A stretch of DNA of 64,000 nucleotides from Fusibacter_A sp965140735 (lineage in GTDB: Bacteria > Bacillota > Clostridia > Peptostreptococcales > Acidaminobacteraceae), in assembly GCA_965140735.1 (NCBI GenBank), contig OZ223306.1, positions 1,612,001-1,676,000 on the forward strand, in the 5' to 3' direction. The notes under the pieces were generated by a model, which was given only the letters and a program-made list of their open reading frames with translations, made no database searches and was not told the DNA's origin. Shown in pieces: positions 17,401-27,458 of the stretch (its first letter is position 1; every line of letters starts with the position of its first letter). A program made the position numbers and the translations under genes.

Positions 17401-19497
17401 TTAAACAATTCGTTTAAATTTCTTTTCAATTTCTGATTTACTAAAACTGATAATGATCGGTCTGCCATGTGGACAAGTATAAGGTTCGTTAAGACCCTTT
17501 AACTGTTCTAGCAAAGATTCGATTTCAATATCTGAGAGTTTATCGTATGCTTTTACAGCTGCTTTACAGGCTCTACTCATGAGTTTTTCAAGCACTAAGT
17601 CATCCATCTTATGAGACAAGCCCTCCATAATTTCGATTAAAATCGCTTTAGCAGTCTCAATGTTAAACATATTGGGGATTTCCCTGACAATGATACTCTT
17701 ATCACCAAATATGGAAACTTCATACCCCAATCGATTGAAATAGGCCTGATGCTCATTAAATTCATGCATGCTCAAATGATCTAATTCTATGATTTCAGGT
17801 AGTAATAACCCTTGAGAAATCATTTTGCCATTTTTATAAGCTGCCACAAACCGTTCATATAGTATTTTTTCATGAGCCGCATGTTGATCGATGAGATAGA
17901 GTTGATTGTTTTTTTCATAGAGTAAATAGGCATTAATAAAGGTCCCAATATAATTGAGATCATCATAAATGGATTCTGACTCTATAGGCTTATCAAAAAA
18001 GCTAATTTCATCTGCAAACTCAATAAGCGGTTCTAGAGAAACCTTTGAAAAATCTACTTTAGGAGGTGCTTGATAGCCCTGTTCATGACTTGCCTCTTTT
18101 GAAACAAAAGCATTCATCGGGTCACTATCTTGTCCCTTTTCAGAAGATGAATACTCTGAATGCACGGCTTCCTTATACAGATTTTTATCATGAACCTGAG
18201 CTTTGGACTCCCTTTGTATCATTGATGTTTTTCCAGTAGCTTGCCCACTTTCAACAGTGGCAACATTTTGGTCAATTACTGCACTGTGAACAGTGGATTC
18301 ACCTTGAGCAACGGCTTTATTGGGAACCATTATTCTATTTTGATCTACAGTTTGATTAGGCTTATTCGTTTCTACTTGCGAAATCATTTTAGCTGGGAGT
18401 GTCAAAGATTCTTGAGTCCTTAATTTATCAGCGTTATTCACTGCTTTATTAACATTTGGCTTTAAACTTACTTCTGGCACTTGATTTTGCAAATTAAAAG
18501 CCTTTTTAAGTGCTGTGTATATGAACTGCTTTAAGATGCCATCGTCATGAAATTTGATCTCAGTTTTGGCAGGGTGTATATTCACATCAATCTTATCTGG
18601 ATCGATTTCAAGAAACAAGAAGCAAACAGGATATCGATTGTGCATCAAGTACGGTTTGTAGGCCAAATTGATAGCATCCTTAATCACATTACTTTTAACA
18701 TAGCGCCCGTTTACAAAAACAATTTGTTGTTGCCTAGTACCCTTGGTATAATCAAATGTAGATATATAGCCCTTTAATTTTAAGGAGTCAAATTCATCTT
18801 TGATCTCAAATAAATGTTTGATCAATGTACGATCATAAATTGAAAAAATTGTATTTTCGAGCTTTTTATCCCCTGGTGTTTTAAAGACCATCTGATCGTC
18901 TGTAGAATATTTAAAGGCAATTTCAGGATGAGATAAAGCCAAATTTCCCATAATTTCAGAAATATGTTTGGTCTCAACGGAATCACTCTTTAAAAACTTT
19001 AGACGTGCAGGGGTGTTATAAAACAAGTCTCTGACCATAACACTCGTTCCTCGTTTAGCACCCATTTCAGTTTTACTTACGACTGAGCCTCCAGAAGCTT
19101 CGATTTTAATCCCATAGGCATCACTTTCTTGCATAGTGATCACTTCTACATTTGCAACCGCACATATACTTGCAAGTGCTTCACCTCTAAACCCCAGCGA
19201 TAAAGTCTTATAGAGATCGTCTATTTTACGAATTTTACTCGTGGCGTGACGTTCAAACATTAGATCTACATCATCACGATGTATACCACTGCCGTTGTCC
19301 ACAACTCTTATGAGTTTTTTGCCGCCCTTTTTAATATCCACTATAATTTCAGTGGCTCCAGCATCAACAGCATTTTCAACCAACTCTTTGACCACCATTG
19401 CAGGTTTCTCAACCACTTCTCCAGCTGCAATTTTACTAGATGTTACTTCATCTAATCTCAATATTCGATTTGTGTTCATTGCAAATGCTTTGTTCAT
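17401..19497 (-). CDS. mutL: DNA mismatch repair protein MutL
   Basis: Couples mismatch recognition by MutS to strand removal. The GHKL ATPase is N-terminal, with KELVENAVDAGAT, DNGSGI and the GFRGEALASI loop. A long low-complexity linker rich in Q, N and S (about residues 345-500) leads to a C-terminal dimerisation domain. The endonuclease metal motif DQHAAHEKILYE, ACKAAVKA and the CPHGRP motif are present, so this is a nicking MutL of the type found in bacteria without MutH. ATG 19497 follows AGGAAGTG. It starts 4 bases after mutS ends. Confidence 0.96.
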   Translation of the reverse strand: MNKAFAMNTNRILRLDEVTSSKIAAGEVVEKPAMVVKELVENAVDAGATEIIVDIKKGGKKLIRVVDNGSGIHRDDVDLMFERHATSKIRKIDDLYKTLSLGFRGEALASICAVANVEVITMQESDAYGIKIEASGGSVVSKTEMGAKRGTSVMVRDLFYNTPARLKFLKSDSVETKHISEIMGNLALSHPEIAFKYSTDDQMVFKTPGDKKLENTIFSIYDRTLIKHLFEIKDEFDSLKLKGYISTFDYTKGTRQQQIVFVNGRYVKSNVIKDAINLAYKPYLMHNRYPVCFLFLEIDPDKIDVNIHPAKTEIKFHDDGILKQFIYTALKKAFNLQNQVPEVSLKPNVNKAVNNADKLRTQESLTLPAKMISQVETNKPNQTVDQNRIMVPNKAVAQGESTVHSAVIDQNVATVESGQATGKTSMIQRESKAQVHDKNLYKEAVHSEYSSSEKGQDSDPMNAFVSKEASHEQGYQAPPKVDFSKVSLEPLIEFADEISFFDKPIESESIYDDLNYIGTFINAYLLYEKNNQLYLIDQHAAHEKILYERFVAAYKNGKMISQGLLLPEIIELDHLSMHEFNEHQAYFNRLGYEVSIFGDKSIIVREIPNMFNIETAKAILIEIMEGLSHKMDDLVLEKLMSRACKAAVKAYDKLSDIEIESLLEQLKGLNEPYTCPHGRPIIISFSKSEIEKKFKRIV

Positions 19498-19501
19498 TTA
19501 A

Positions 19502-22198
19502 TCACTTCCTGTTTTTAAACTGATTCACGATTTGATAAAGCGTATTCATAGATTCTATAGGCGTTAATTGTTCAACTTCTATATTTTCAAGGTATCTAAA
19601 CAGCGATTCATCTATTGTATAAGTACTATTCATAGAGCTCAGTTGTTCTCTCACCTGTGTATGTCCATTTTTTGAATCCGCATCACCTTCAACTTCTTTA
19701 TTGTGGTTTAGATTATTATTCAAATCACTTGGCTGATCTACGGCATTTAAATTATGAATATTGTTGTTGATATCGTTGACTTCTAGTTTAGCCAAAATTT
19801 CTTTTGCGCGCTCAATTACCGGTTTTGGTACACCAGCAAGCTTAGCCACTTGTATCCCATAGCTCTGATTGGCACCACCGCGTTCAATTTTACGAAGGAA
19901 TAAGATATCATCCTTTGCCTCTTTAACGGATATTCTGAAGTTACATACACCATGAAGCTTGCCCTCAAGTTCTGTGAGTTCATGATAATGTGTGGCAAAT
20001 AACGCCTTTGTTTTAAGCTTAGAAATATACTCTACCACACTCCATGCAATACTGAGACCGTCGTAAGTACTGGTACCTCTTCCGATTTCATCTAGTATGA
20101 TCAATGCTCTTGGTGACGCATTGTTGAGTATATTCGCAAGTTCATTCATCTCCACCATAAATGTACTCTGACCTTGTGAAAGATCATCTGATGCACCAAC
20201 TCTTGTGAAGATGCGATCTACAATACCAATCTCTGCCTTATCTGCCGGTACAAAACAACCGATTTGAGCCATTAAGGTAATCAATGCCACTTGTCTCAAA
20301 TAAGTGGATTTACCCGCCATGTTTGGACCCGTAATAATATAAAACTGGTGTGCATCTTGATCTAACAATGTATCATTTGGGATAAACATTTCATCATTAA
20401 AGATGCGTTCTATCACAGGATGACGTCCATTTTTGATATTGATCACTTGCTTTTTCGAAATCTTAGGCATCACATAGCCATATCGATAACTGACTTCTGC
20501 AAAAGATACAAGTGCATCCAGCGACGCCACTGCATATGCAGTTTTCTGTATGCGTTCAATCTGGAGCATAATTTCTTGTTTAAGTGCACTAAAAAGTTCA
20601 CTCTCAAGCCTACCGATCTTTTCTTCAGCATGTAAAACGGTTTCTTCGATCTCTTTAAGCTCTGGTGTAATATATCTTTCTGCATTTGCAAGTGTTTGTT
20701 TTCTAATATAATGTTCTGGTGCAAGTTTCGAATTGCCCTTAGAAATTTCAATATAGTAACCAAAGACTTTATTAAATCCAATCTTTAGAGTCTTAATACC
20801 CGTCTTTTCTTTTTCTCTATTTTCAATATCTAAAATCCACTGCTTGCCATTGAGTACAGCATCTCTAAGATTTTCAAGTTCTGTATCATAAGTTGTCTTA
20901 ATGACCCCACCATCTTTTAACGTGTATGGCGGCTCCTCTACAATGGCATCCTCAATCAACTGATAAACATCATCTAGACTGTCGATGTCATCGTAGATCG
21001 TCTTAAGAAGACTTTCTTCCATGGCTTCAAGTCTAATCTTTATCTCAGGTATCACAAAGAGTGAGTTTTTTAGAGCTACAAGATCTCTCGGGTTAATATT
21101 ACCATAGACGAGTTTACTGGTTAAGCGTTCAAGGTCATAAATTTGCTTCATATATTCTCTCAAATCACTTCTGAGTAATAAATCTTCAACTAAAACAGCA
21201 ACTGTTTGATGTCTCTTTTTAATTTCATCAATTTGAATTAAGGGTTCTTCTATCCACGCCTTTAATTTTCTTGCGCCCATGGCAGTAGCCGTCTTATCCA
21301 AAACCCAAAGCAAAGAGCCTTTTTTCTCCTTGCTTCTCATCGTTTCAACCAGCTCTAAATTTCGGCGCGTGTATTTATCTAAAATCATAAAGTTAGTATC
21401 ATGATATATTTCAATTTTATGAAGATGATTTAAAGGGGTCTTAGCGGTCTCTTCGATATATGAAAGTAGTGCACCTGTAGCAGATAGTGCAACTGGAAAA
21501 TCATTTAGACCTATACTCTCCACTGAAAATACTTTAAAAATTCTCGAAATGACTTTATGCGCATTTTCATCTCCAAATGCATGTGCGTAGTAAGGTGATA
21601 AAATCATGTCTTGATCAGTCAGTGCCTTCTCAAGTGTCTTATCAATGCCCGTCTGCAAATTGATAATAATCTCACTAGGTCCAATCTTTATGATCTCATC
21701 AATAAGCCGTTCTACTTCTAAGATTTCTGTCGTCTTAAAAGTCCCTGTGGTAATATCGCAATAAGCCAGTCCATATTTCTGGTCACTTACTGAAATTGCT
21801 GCAATATAGTTATTTTCAGAAGCATCTAACATATCAGGATCAATAACCGTTCCAGGGGTTATAACCCTAACAACTTCTCTTTTCACAATGCCTTTTGCAA
21901 GTGCTGGATCTTCCACTTGTTCGCAAATTGCAACTTTATAGCCTTTTTCAACGAGCTTTTTAAGATAGACATCCATTGCGTGATACGGAACCCCGCATAA
22001 TGGTGCACGTTCTTCAAGTCCACAATTCCTGCCTGTTAAGGTAATTTCAAGTGCCTTAGATGCAACAACTGCATCATCGAAGAACATTTCATAAAAATCA
22101 CCTAGGCGATAAAATAAAATGTAGTCTTCATATTGTTCTTTTATTTCAAAATACTGACGCATCATTGGCGTCAATTTCTCTTTATTGATTGTGCTCAT
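19502..22198 (-). CDS. mutS: DNA mismatch repair protein MutS
   Basis: Recognises base mismatches and small loops and recruits MutL. The mismatch-binding domain carries the phenylalanine motif GDFYEMF near residue 37, and the ATPase domain has Walker A GPNMAGKST near residue 625 with STFMVEMNE, LDEIGRGTSTYDG and ATHYHEL. The 898-residue length fits full MutS with a C-terminal tetramerisation tail that here has an N- and D-rich insertion. It lies between miaB and mutL in one operon. Confidence 0.97.
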   Translation of the reverse strand: MSTINKEKLTPMMRQYFEIKEQYEDYILFYRLGDFYEMFFDDAVVASKALEITLTGRNCGLEERAPLCGVPYHAMDVYLKKLVEKGYKVAICEQVEDPALAKGIVKREVVRVITPGTVIDPDMLDASENNYIAAISVSDQKYGLAYCDITTGTFKTTEILEVERLIDEIIKIGPSEIIINLQTGIDKTLEKALTDQDMILSPYYAHAFGDENAHKVISRIFKVFSVESIGLNDFPVALSATGALLSYIEETAKTPLNHLHKIEIYHDTNFMILDKYTRRNLELVETMRSKEKKGSLLWVLDKTATAMGARKLKAWIEEPLIQIDEIKKRHQTVAVLVEDLLLRSDLREYMKQIYDLERLTSKLVYGNINPRDLVALKNSLFVIPEIKIRLEAMEESLLKTIYDDIDSLDDVYQLIEDAIVEEPPYTLKDGGVIKTTYDTELENLRDAVLNGKQWILDIENREKEKTGIKTLKIGFNKVFGYYIEISKGNSKLAPEHYIRKQTLANAERYITPELKEIEETVLHAEEKIGRLESELFSALKQEIMLQIERIQKTAYAVASLDALVSFAEVSYRYGYVMPKISKKQVINIKNGRHPVIERIFNDEMFIPNDTLLDQDAHQFYIITGPNMAGKSTYLRQVALITLMAQIGCFVPADKAEIGIVDRIFTRVGASDDLSQGQSTFMVEMNELANILNNASPRALIILDEIGRGTSTYDGLSIAWSVVEYISKLKTKALFATHYHELTELEGKLHGVCNFRISVKEAKDDILFLRKIERGGANQSYGIQVAKLAGVPKPVIERAKEILAKLEVNDINNNIHNLNAVDQPSDLNNNLNHNKEVEGDADSKNGHTQVREQLSSMNSTYTIDESLFRYLENIEVEQLTPIESMNTLYQIVNQFKNRK

Positions 22199-22226
22199 GT
22201 GTTGCGCCCCCTACTTCCATTCTGAG

Positions 22227-23672
22227 TTATCTTATCACTTCAACGAGTTCACCAAATATTGAAAATCGTCTTGGCTGAGTTGCCTTGACTTTTACAAGCT
22301 TGCCAGTAAGTGAAAGATCACCCTCAAAGTTAACTGTAACATGCTGACGTGTCCTACCCATTAAAATTTGATCTGTTGATTTGGAAGCCCCTTCCACTAA
22401 CACTTCAAGCATCTCATCTTGGTAACTTTTAATCTTTTCATTGACCATTGGGTTAAACATTTCTAAAAGTTCTGTCATTCGGCGGTGTTTTTCTGCTTCA
22501 TCAATTTGAGGTTCTATTAAAGCCGCTGGTGTCCCAGTGCGCTTTGAATAAATATAGGTAAATGCCGAATCAAATTTGACTTCCTTCATTAAGGACATTG
22601 TCTCTTCGAAGTCTTCTATAGTTTCACCAGGAAAACCAATGATTAAATCCGTCGAAATAGAGACATCTGGCATTAGTTTTCGAGCTTTATCTACGATTTC
22701 AAGGTACTGTTCCCTTGTATACTTTCGGTTCATCGCTTTTAAAATGCGATTACTACCTGCTTGAATTGGCAAATGTAAATATTCACATATGTGTTCACAT
22801 TCAGCCATGGTTTCAAGCAATTTATCCGAGATATCTTTGGGATGCGAGGTCATAAAACGAATGCGCTCTATCCCTTCTATATCATTTACTTTTCTCATAA
22901 GATCTGCAAAATCCATTGGATTTTCAAGCGTTTTTCCATACGAGTTTACATTTTGACCGAGTAAAATGACCTCTTTCACGCCACCATCAACAAGGCCCTG
23001 TATTTCATCTAAAATATCCTGTGGTGCCCTGGAACGTTCTCTACCTCTGGTATAAGGTACGATACAGTAAGCACAAAAATTATCACATCCATACATCACG
23101 TTGACATAGGCTTTAATGTCTTTTTTACGGTTTATGGCTAAGCCTTCCACGACATCGCCTTCATGCTCCCATACTTCAATCACTTGCTTATGAGATGAAA
23201 GCGTTTCTTCAAGAAGCGAAGGAAAGTTATGAAGATTATGCGTTCCGAACACGAGGTCCACATATTTATATTGTTTTTTAATGGCTTCAACGACGTGTGG
23301 TTGTTGCATCATACAGCCACAGACTGCAAGTACCAAATCTTTCTTAGTTTCTTTTAAATGTTTAATGCGACCTATGTTGCCATACACTTTAAATTCTGCA
23401 TTTTCACGAACGCAACACGTATTGAAAATAACCAAATCTGCTTGATCGATCTTCTTGACAACAATATACCCCATATCTTGAATCATGGCATCTAGTTTCT
23501 CTGAATCATGTTCATTCATCTGACAGCCGTATGTGACAGTAAGTGCGCAAAGTCGTTTCCCAGTAGTTTCATATATTTCTTGGTTTCTATCTTTAATCCG
23601 TTGGATAGTTTCTTGATTTCTTTGTAGCATTTCATCTACATTTATAATATTGAATTCTTCCCTTTTTGACAT
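22227..23672 (-). CDS. miaB: tRNA-2-methylthio-N6-dimethylallyladenosine synthase
   Basis: Radical SAM methylthiotransferase that completes the ms2i6A37 modification started by MiaA. The N-terminal UPF0004 domain holds three cluster cysteines in TYGCQMN, FNTCCVREN and AVCGCMMQ; the radical SAM motif is CDNFCAYC near residue 197, and a TRAM RNA-binding domain is at the C-terminus. An N-terminal extension of about 40 residues is common in Clostridia. It heads the miaB-mutS-mutL-miaA-hfq block. Confidence 0.96.
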   Translation of the reverse strand: MSKREEFNIINVDEMLQRNQETIQRIKDRNQEIYETTGKRLCALTVTYGCQMNEHDSEKLDAMIQDMGYIVVKKIDQADLVIFNTCCVRENAEFKVYGNIGRIKHLKETKKDLVLAVCGCMMQQPHVVEAIKKQYKYVDLVFGTHNLHNFPSLLEETLSSHKQVIEVWEHEGDVVEGLAINRKKDIKAYVNVMYGCDNFCAYCIVPYTRGRERSRAPQDILDEIQGLVDGGVKEVILLGQNVNSYGKTLENPMDFADLMRKVNDIEGIERIRFMTSHPKDISDKLLETMAECEHICEYLHLPIQAGSNRILKAMNRKYTREQYLEIVDKARKLMPDVSISTDLIIGFPGETIEDFEETMSLMKEVKFDSAFTYIYSKRTGTPAALIEPQIDEAEKHRRMTELLEMFNPMVNEKIKSYQDEMLEVLVEGASKSTDQILMGRTRQHVTVNFEGDLSLTGKLVKVKATQPRRFSIFGELVEVIR

Positions 23673-23701
23673 TTCAATCCTCCTAAAAATCGTTCCCTAC
23701 C

Positions 23702-23730
23702 ATTATAACAGATTTCAATTCTCAATTAAA
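23702..23730 (-). promoter_or_regulatory. Probable promoter of the miaB-mutSL block
   Basis: On the minus strand a perfect TATAAT (23707-23702) with TTTAAT at a 17-base spacing, shortly before the miaB ribosome binding site. The -35 match is weak. Confidence 0.45.
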
Positions 23731-23841
23731 CTTTGTGGATTTTTGTTTACAAATCATATAAGATTTGAGTATTAAGAAACTCTTAACTTTACCTTATAAT
23801 TTATGATATTTTCAAGTATTCTATTCTATTCCAAAACGTTT

Positions 23842-23870
23842 AAAAACCAACACTTTATAGTGTTGGTTTT
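23842..23870. terminator. Terminator after the secreted stalk-domain protein
   Basis: Perfect hairpin CCAACACT, loop TTAT, AGTGTTGG, with T runs on both strands. It would end minus-strand transcription of the gene at 24056-25177. The rest of 23731-24055 shows no gene I can support. Confidence 0.8.
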
Positions 23871-24055
23871 ATTTTTTTGTATCTAATTATATTTTATGAG
23901 ATTTATCAATATTCTTTTCAATGTAGGCAAAATGTTGGCAATGCCTATTCACTATATGCTTTTATATTACTCGCTTTTCATATATTCAATACAATCAAAA
24001 CAAATGTATTTATTTTTAAAATATTGAAGTTCCTTCAATCCCCGAAGACCGCATG

Positions 24056-25177
24056 TTATTTTCCTACCTTGTAAAGGTTGTAAATAGAATACCCCGATAT
24101 AATAGAATTATCTCTATCATCTGAGGCTAATACTATTTCAACTTCATCTACTTTACTTACATCAACACTAAATGCAACAGGAACCCCACGTACTAACTCA
24201 ATTCTTTTAAGCACCGATCCATCATTTGCCTTTATATAGACAGTTACATACTTTTGGTGAGATTCTAATTTATCAAACTTTAGAACCCCTCCAATTTCTG
24301 ATAGATTTTTTGTCTTGACAATAGTTGAATAATCAGTGTAATCATCGAGACCTAAGTTATCTGCTTTTGTCAATAATGCAGACTCAAATAACATATCATT
24401 CCACTTAATATTTGATTCGAATGTCATATTGTATACATCTAAATGTTTTGCATCGAAGTCTTTCATTGTACACAATACAGCACCCGCTTTCAAAGAATTC
24501 AGATCTTTAGGTATTGGTGATTTTGCTTTTTCAGTATAATATAAATTCTCAATAGAAAAATCACCTGTTAAAGAAGCATAATCTCTATCACCTGAATCTT
24601 GAGAAATACGAATCTCTTGATCTTCAAGATCACTTATATCAAGTTCCCATACAAGAATATCATTAGCAGGTACTAGATAATAAGCAATATTACCACCTTC
24701 GCTTTGTTTAATATTTACGGGCAAATCAGTCGAGCTTTTATTTACAAATGTACCTCCAACCATAACTACATCTTGATAAAAATCTAAACTCACACTATAC
24801 TCTTTATACTTGTCTTTAGTGCTTGAAGTAATGCTTGTCCCAGTTCCTTGTGAAGAAAAATACATATTACCTAAACAATTATCTAAAAAGTTTGAATCAA
24901 TAAGATGTTTTGTTCCATCTGTGCCAACAGCTAATTTATTCTGTTCTTCGTCATAAACAAAATTTTGATCTGTCAAATCTTTCAACGCTGAAATGGGTAT
25001 ATACAGCTCATCATTGTATGTAATAACTTGAGCATCATAGTCTTTACCATCTAATGTGATTTTTAATGTTTTGTTAATTGTTGCTACAATATCCTCTACA
25101 GTAGTGTCTGCCATCACTATTGCGGTACCTGCAATTAAAATAACCGCAAGTGTAAGTGAAATAATTTTTTTAGTCAT
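24056..25177 (-). CDS. Secreted protein with N-terminal stalk-like domain
   Basis: A 373-residue exported protein: signal peptide MTKKIISLTLAVILIAGTA with cleavage after VMA (about residue 23). The next part, KITLDGKDYDAQVITYNDEL followed by YIPISALKDL, resembles the stalk (copper-amine-oxidase N-terminal-like) domain found on many Firmicute surface proteins. The rest consists of two similar beta-rich modules, with DREDIS-like acidic motifs (QDSGDRDYASLTGDFSIENL and ASDDRDNSIISGYSIYNLY), perhaps carbohydrate-binding. No catalytic motif is recognised. AGGAGG precedes the ATG and a sigma-A promoter lies upstream; it is monocistronic. Confidence 0.7.
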   Translation of the reverse strand: MTKKIISLTLAVILIAGTAIVMADTTVEDIVATINKTLKITLDGKDYDAQVITYNDELYIPISALKDLTDQNFVYDEEQNKLAVGTDGTKHLIDSNFLDNCLGNMYFSSQGTGTSITSSTKDKYKEYSVSLDFYQDVVMVGGTFVNKSSTDLPVNIKQSEGGNIAYYLVPANDILVWELDISDLEDQEIRISQDSGDRDYASLTGDFSIENLYYTEKAKSPIPKDLNSLKAGAVLCTMKDFDAKHLDVYNMTFESNIKWNDMLFESALLTKADNLGLDDYTDYSTIVKTKNLSEIGGVLKFDKLESHQKYVTVYIKANDGSVLKRIELVRGVPVAFSVDVSKVDEVEIVLASDDRDNSIISGYSIYNLYKVGK

Positions 25178-25207
25178 TATGACCTCCTAGAATTTTTTAA
25201 TTGACTA

Positions 25208-25236
25208 ATGATAACATGTTTTAAAAAGGAAATCAA
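25208..25236 (-). promoter_or_regulatory. Promoter of the secreted stalk-domain protein
   Basis: On the minus strand TTGATT (25236-25231), a 17-base spacer and TATCAT (25213-25208), about 30 bases before the start codon. Confidence 0.6.
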
Positions 25237-25371
25237 TATTAATTTTATGCTTATTTTACTTTTTTTACTTTTTATGGTTTCGTTTCTTCTGATTTTATTT
25301 TTTTAATTCTAAAAAATAATTATATTATAATCATAACATATTTATTACATTTTTGAAATGATTTATGCTTG

Positions 25372-25405
25372 TTTTATAAAAAACGTGACCCTATTTTAGC
25401 GGTCA
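25372..25405 (-). terminator. Terminator after the holin remnant
   Basis: Minus-strand TGACC and GGTCA form a stem with an A-rich loop, followed by TTTTTTATAAA. It ends transcription from the phage-derived genes. Confidence 0.6.
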
Positions 25406-25432
25406 TGCTTACTTTTATATGCTACTATTTTC

Positions 25433-25736
25433 TTATACGCTATTTTTTATCTTTTCTTTTTTTACAATTACATATTCAATCGTATTTTTAATGTAGTCAT
25501 AAAAGGCAATTATCAGGAATGCCATGATCAAACCTAATCCTACACCTGTGATTGACTTCGCAATGATAAAGAATCCCATCAGTGCACCAGCCAATAAAAA
25601 GAATGTTGGAATTAACTTGTTGTTAAGTGGCGTGTATTCTTTTAAATACCATCCCCCCCCATAAGAGCGCAAATGTCATGAGCCACACGTTGCCCTTAAT
25701 CGCTTCTAAAATGACGATTATTTCTTTATAATCCAT
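25433..25736 (-). pseudogene. Frameshifted phage holin (Hol44/holin_5-like)
   Basis: Two overlapping frames meet at a run of eight G (minus strand; C run at 25653-25660). The first frame starts at ATG 25736 (MDYKEIIVILEAIKGNVWLM) and the second continues as WYLKEYTPLNNKLIPTFFLL with two membrane segments. Seven G would join them into one protein of about 100 residues with the length, topology and LIPTFFLLAGALMG pattern of phage holins, which make membrane holes for lysis. So this is a one-base insertion, a phase-variable tract or a sequencing error. No endolysin gene follows. Confidence 0.65.
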
Positions 25737-26194
25737 ATTTCCTGCCTGTTATTTCTTCTAGTTTTTTAGCAGCTCTTCACGACTATTGTTGATCATAGCA
25801 AGTAAGGCCCATACTGGAATGCTTTGATCAATGTCATCCATCCATTTGTCTAGATCAGTCTTGAATTATTGTCATGTCGATCTATTGTTTTGGCCTGGTT
25901 ATCAAGTGCACTGCTGAATGTTTTAACCATATCCGCAATGATCTGAATACTTTTGGCAACTTCATCTACGCTTCTTGTAACTGCTTCTAGTTCTTTCGTG
26001 ATATTGTCTAGCGCACCTTTATAGTTTTGGTTTTCTGCTTTAAGTTCACTGACGGCATCTGAAAGCTGTGTTAAAGCTGGATTTATGCTGTTTATCCACT
26101 TCCATACAATTGTCATAAGCATAATAAAAGAAGCTCCTAGCGCACCATATGTGCTATAAGCTTCTAGTAAATTTAAGTCTATTTTCCACCTCAT
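25726..26194 (-). pseudogene. Decayed phage membrane/coiled-coil protein upstream of the holin
   Basis: An intact part (about 114 residues) has one membrane segment (GASFIMLMTIVWKW) and a long coiled coil (LKAENQNYKGALDNITKELE). After RHDN a one-base shift continues the reading as FKTDLDKWMDDIDQSIPVWA to REELLK, and after a run of six A at 25762-25767 a second shift would add KLEEITGRKYGL. The restored stop overlaps the holin ATG, as expected in a lysis operon, which supports decay over chance. The likely original start (after GAGGTGGAAA) now reads ATA instead of ATG. Confidence 0.55.
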
Positions 26195-26202
26195 TTGATA
26201 TT

Positions 26203-26614
26203 TTACACACCCTCAGTATTTTCAAGAATATAATTTTCGACAGCAGTTTTGTATTCTTGGTTGGTGATATCTTCGAGTATATATATTCCATTTGTTTTGG
26301 GATTGATTCCAGCATACAATATTTGAGGAAATAGAGATCCAACAATCAGATGTAGACAGAATTGCTGAACTTGAAAATCAATTACTCTTACAAGTAGATG
26401 AAACGATAGGATGTTCTTTGCTCTTGAGATCATACCTTGGGATTTCAATATATCCATTTTTTTTTATAAAAACAAAAGTATCCAAAAAATAAATAAACAA
26501 CTGTTCAAAATCATCTAAATGGTAATATTTCAAAATGTATCCTCCCCATTTAACAGCCCCCGTCTCAATGATACAGGTCATCCGCAGCAACGCGAAGACA
26601 CTGATCGGAATCAT
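26203..26614 (-). pseudogene. Degraded phage-like DNA
   Basis: Two overlapping open frames (26203-26457 and 26378-26614) do not form a credible full gene. The end of the first, ILYAGINPKTNGIYILEDIT to NYILENTEGV, looks like the C-terminus of a real phage tail-type protein and stops just before the coiled-coil gene. Between about 26320 and 26420 the plus strand instead reads EEIEIQQSDVDRIAELENQL, a convincing coiled-coil peptide in the opposite orientation. The stretch is best seen as the rearranged remains of a prophage end. Function none or unknown. Confidence 0.35.
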
Positions 26615-26651
26615 TAAGACTAGGGCATGACTAATGCACCATATATAAACT

Positions 26652-27458
26652 TTACCAATTAAGTTCCAACCCTACACCCACTTCTCGCACAGGAATCGAC
26701 TTATGAATTTCTGCTTTTACAGCAAATGATGTGCAATGGCATGGATATAGAAGTTCTATATTATTTTCTACTAAATAATGAATGGTCTTTTTCACCTGCT
26801 CATCAACCTCAAACAAGTGGAATCCGCCAATCACGCCGAGCACTCTATTATCCTCAGCTACTTCTTTCGCGTATTCTATGATGTTGCAAATACCGCTATG
26901 AGAACATCCTGTGATAATGTAGATGCCCTTAGTACTTTTATAAACCAACGCCGTATCGTCAAGCACATAGTCATCCGTTGATTTTCCTCCGCTGACCTGT
27001 TTGCCGATGATTTTTCTGTTTTCAAATGAATTCGTCTTTGGAATCTCTCCTAAAAAAGTGATATTTTGACTCACCTTGAGCGGTTTTTGCGACAAAATTA
27101 GATTACATTTAAGACTGAGTTCCTGTTCAAGTATAGGCGAGCATATTTTTAGATTGTCAATTTTTTTCTCTTTGAAGGCATCTGGATGTGCAACAATAGA
27201 CACATCATGCCCATAATCTCTCTCAAAAAACGACTTCAGTCCTCGCGTATGGTCATCGTGTCCATGAGAGATGACAATCTTATCAACTTGATCAATACCA
27301 ATTCCAAATGCCTCTGCATTTTTTATAAACAAATCTGAATAACCCACATCTAACAGCACTTTAGTATCGCCATCTTCAATATAGTATGAAACTGCAGGCT
27401 CTCCACAGTAATACTCATCAATGTAGGTATTGTTATCTACCAATACTTTGAGTTTCAT
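26652..27458 (-). CDS. MBL-fold metallohydrolase
   Basis: A 268-residue metallo-beta-lactamase-fold protein. The metal motif is HGHDDH near residue 66, preceded by KVLLDVGYSD, and later metal ligands are in ITGCSHSG, IGGFHL and YPCHC. This set resembles the family annotated as 7,8-dihydropterin-6-yl-methyl-4-(beta-D-ribofuranosyl)aminobenzene 5'-phosphate synthase-like MBL proteins; its true substrate is unknown. ATG 27458 is preceded by GAGGTG; the upstream frame to 27470 lacks a site. It lies alone beside the phage remnant. Confidence 0.82.
   Translation of the reverse strand: MKLKVLVDNNTYIDEYYCGEPAVSYYIEDGDTKVLLDVGYSDLFIKNAEAFGIGIDQVDKIVISHGHDDHTRGLKSFFERDYGHDVSIVAHPDAFKEKKIDNLKICSPILEQELSLKCNLILSQKPLKVSQNITFLGEIPKTNSFENRKIIGKQVSGGKSTDDYVLDDTALVYKSTKGIYIITGCSHSGICNIIEYAKEVAEDNRVLGVIGGFHLFEVDEQVKKTIHYLVENNIELLYPCHCTSFAVKAEIHKSIPVREVGVGLELNW

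Noticed and set aside
20470..20781. A 103-residue minus-strand frame inside mutS
   Set aside because: It is a second reading frame of mutS with no start signal; mutS is intact across it.
23877..24074. A 65-residue plus-strand frame downstream of the miaB leader
   Set aside because: AT-rich, without a ribosome binding site; it runs into the minus-strand secreted protein gene.
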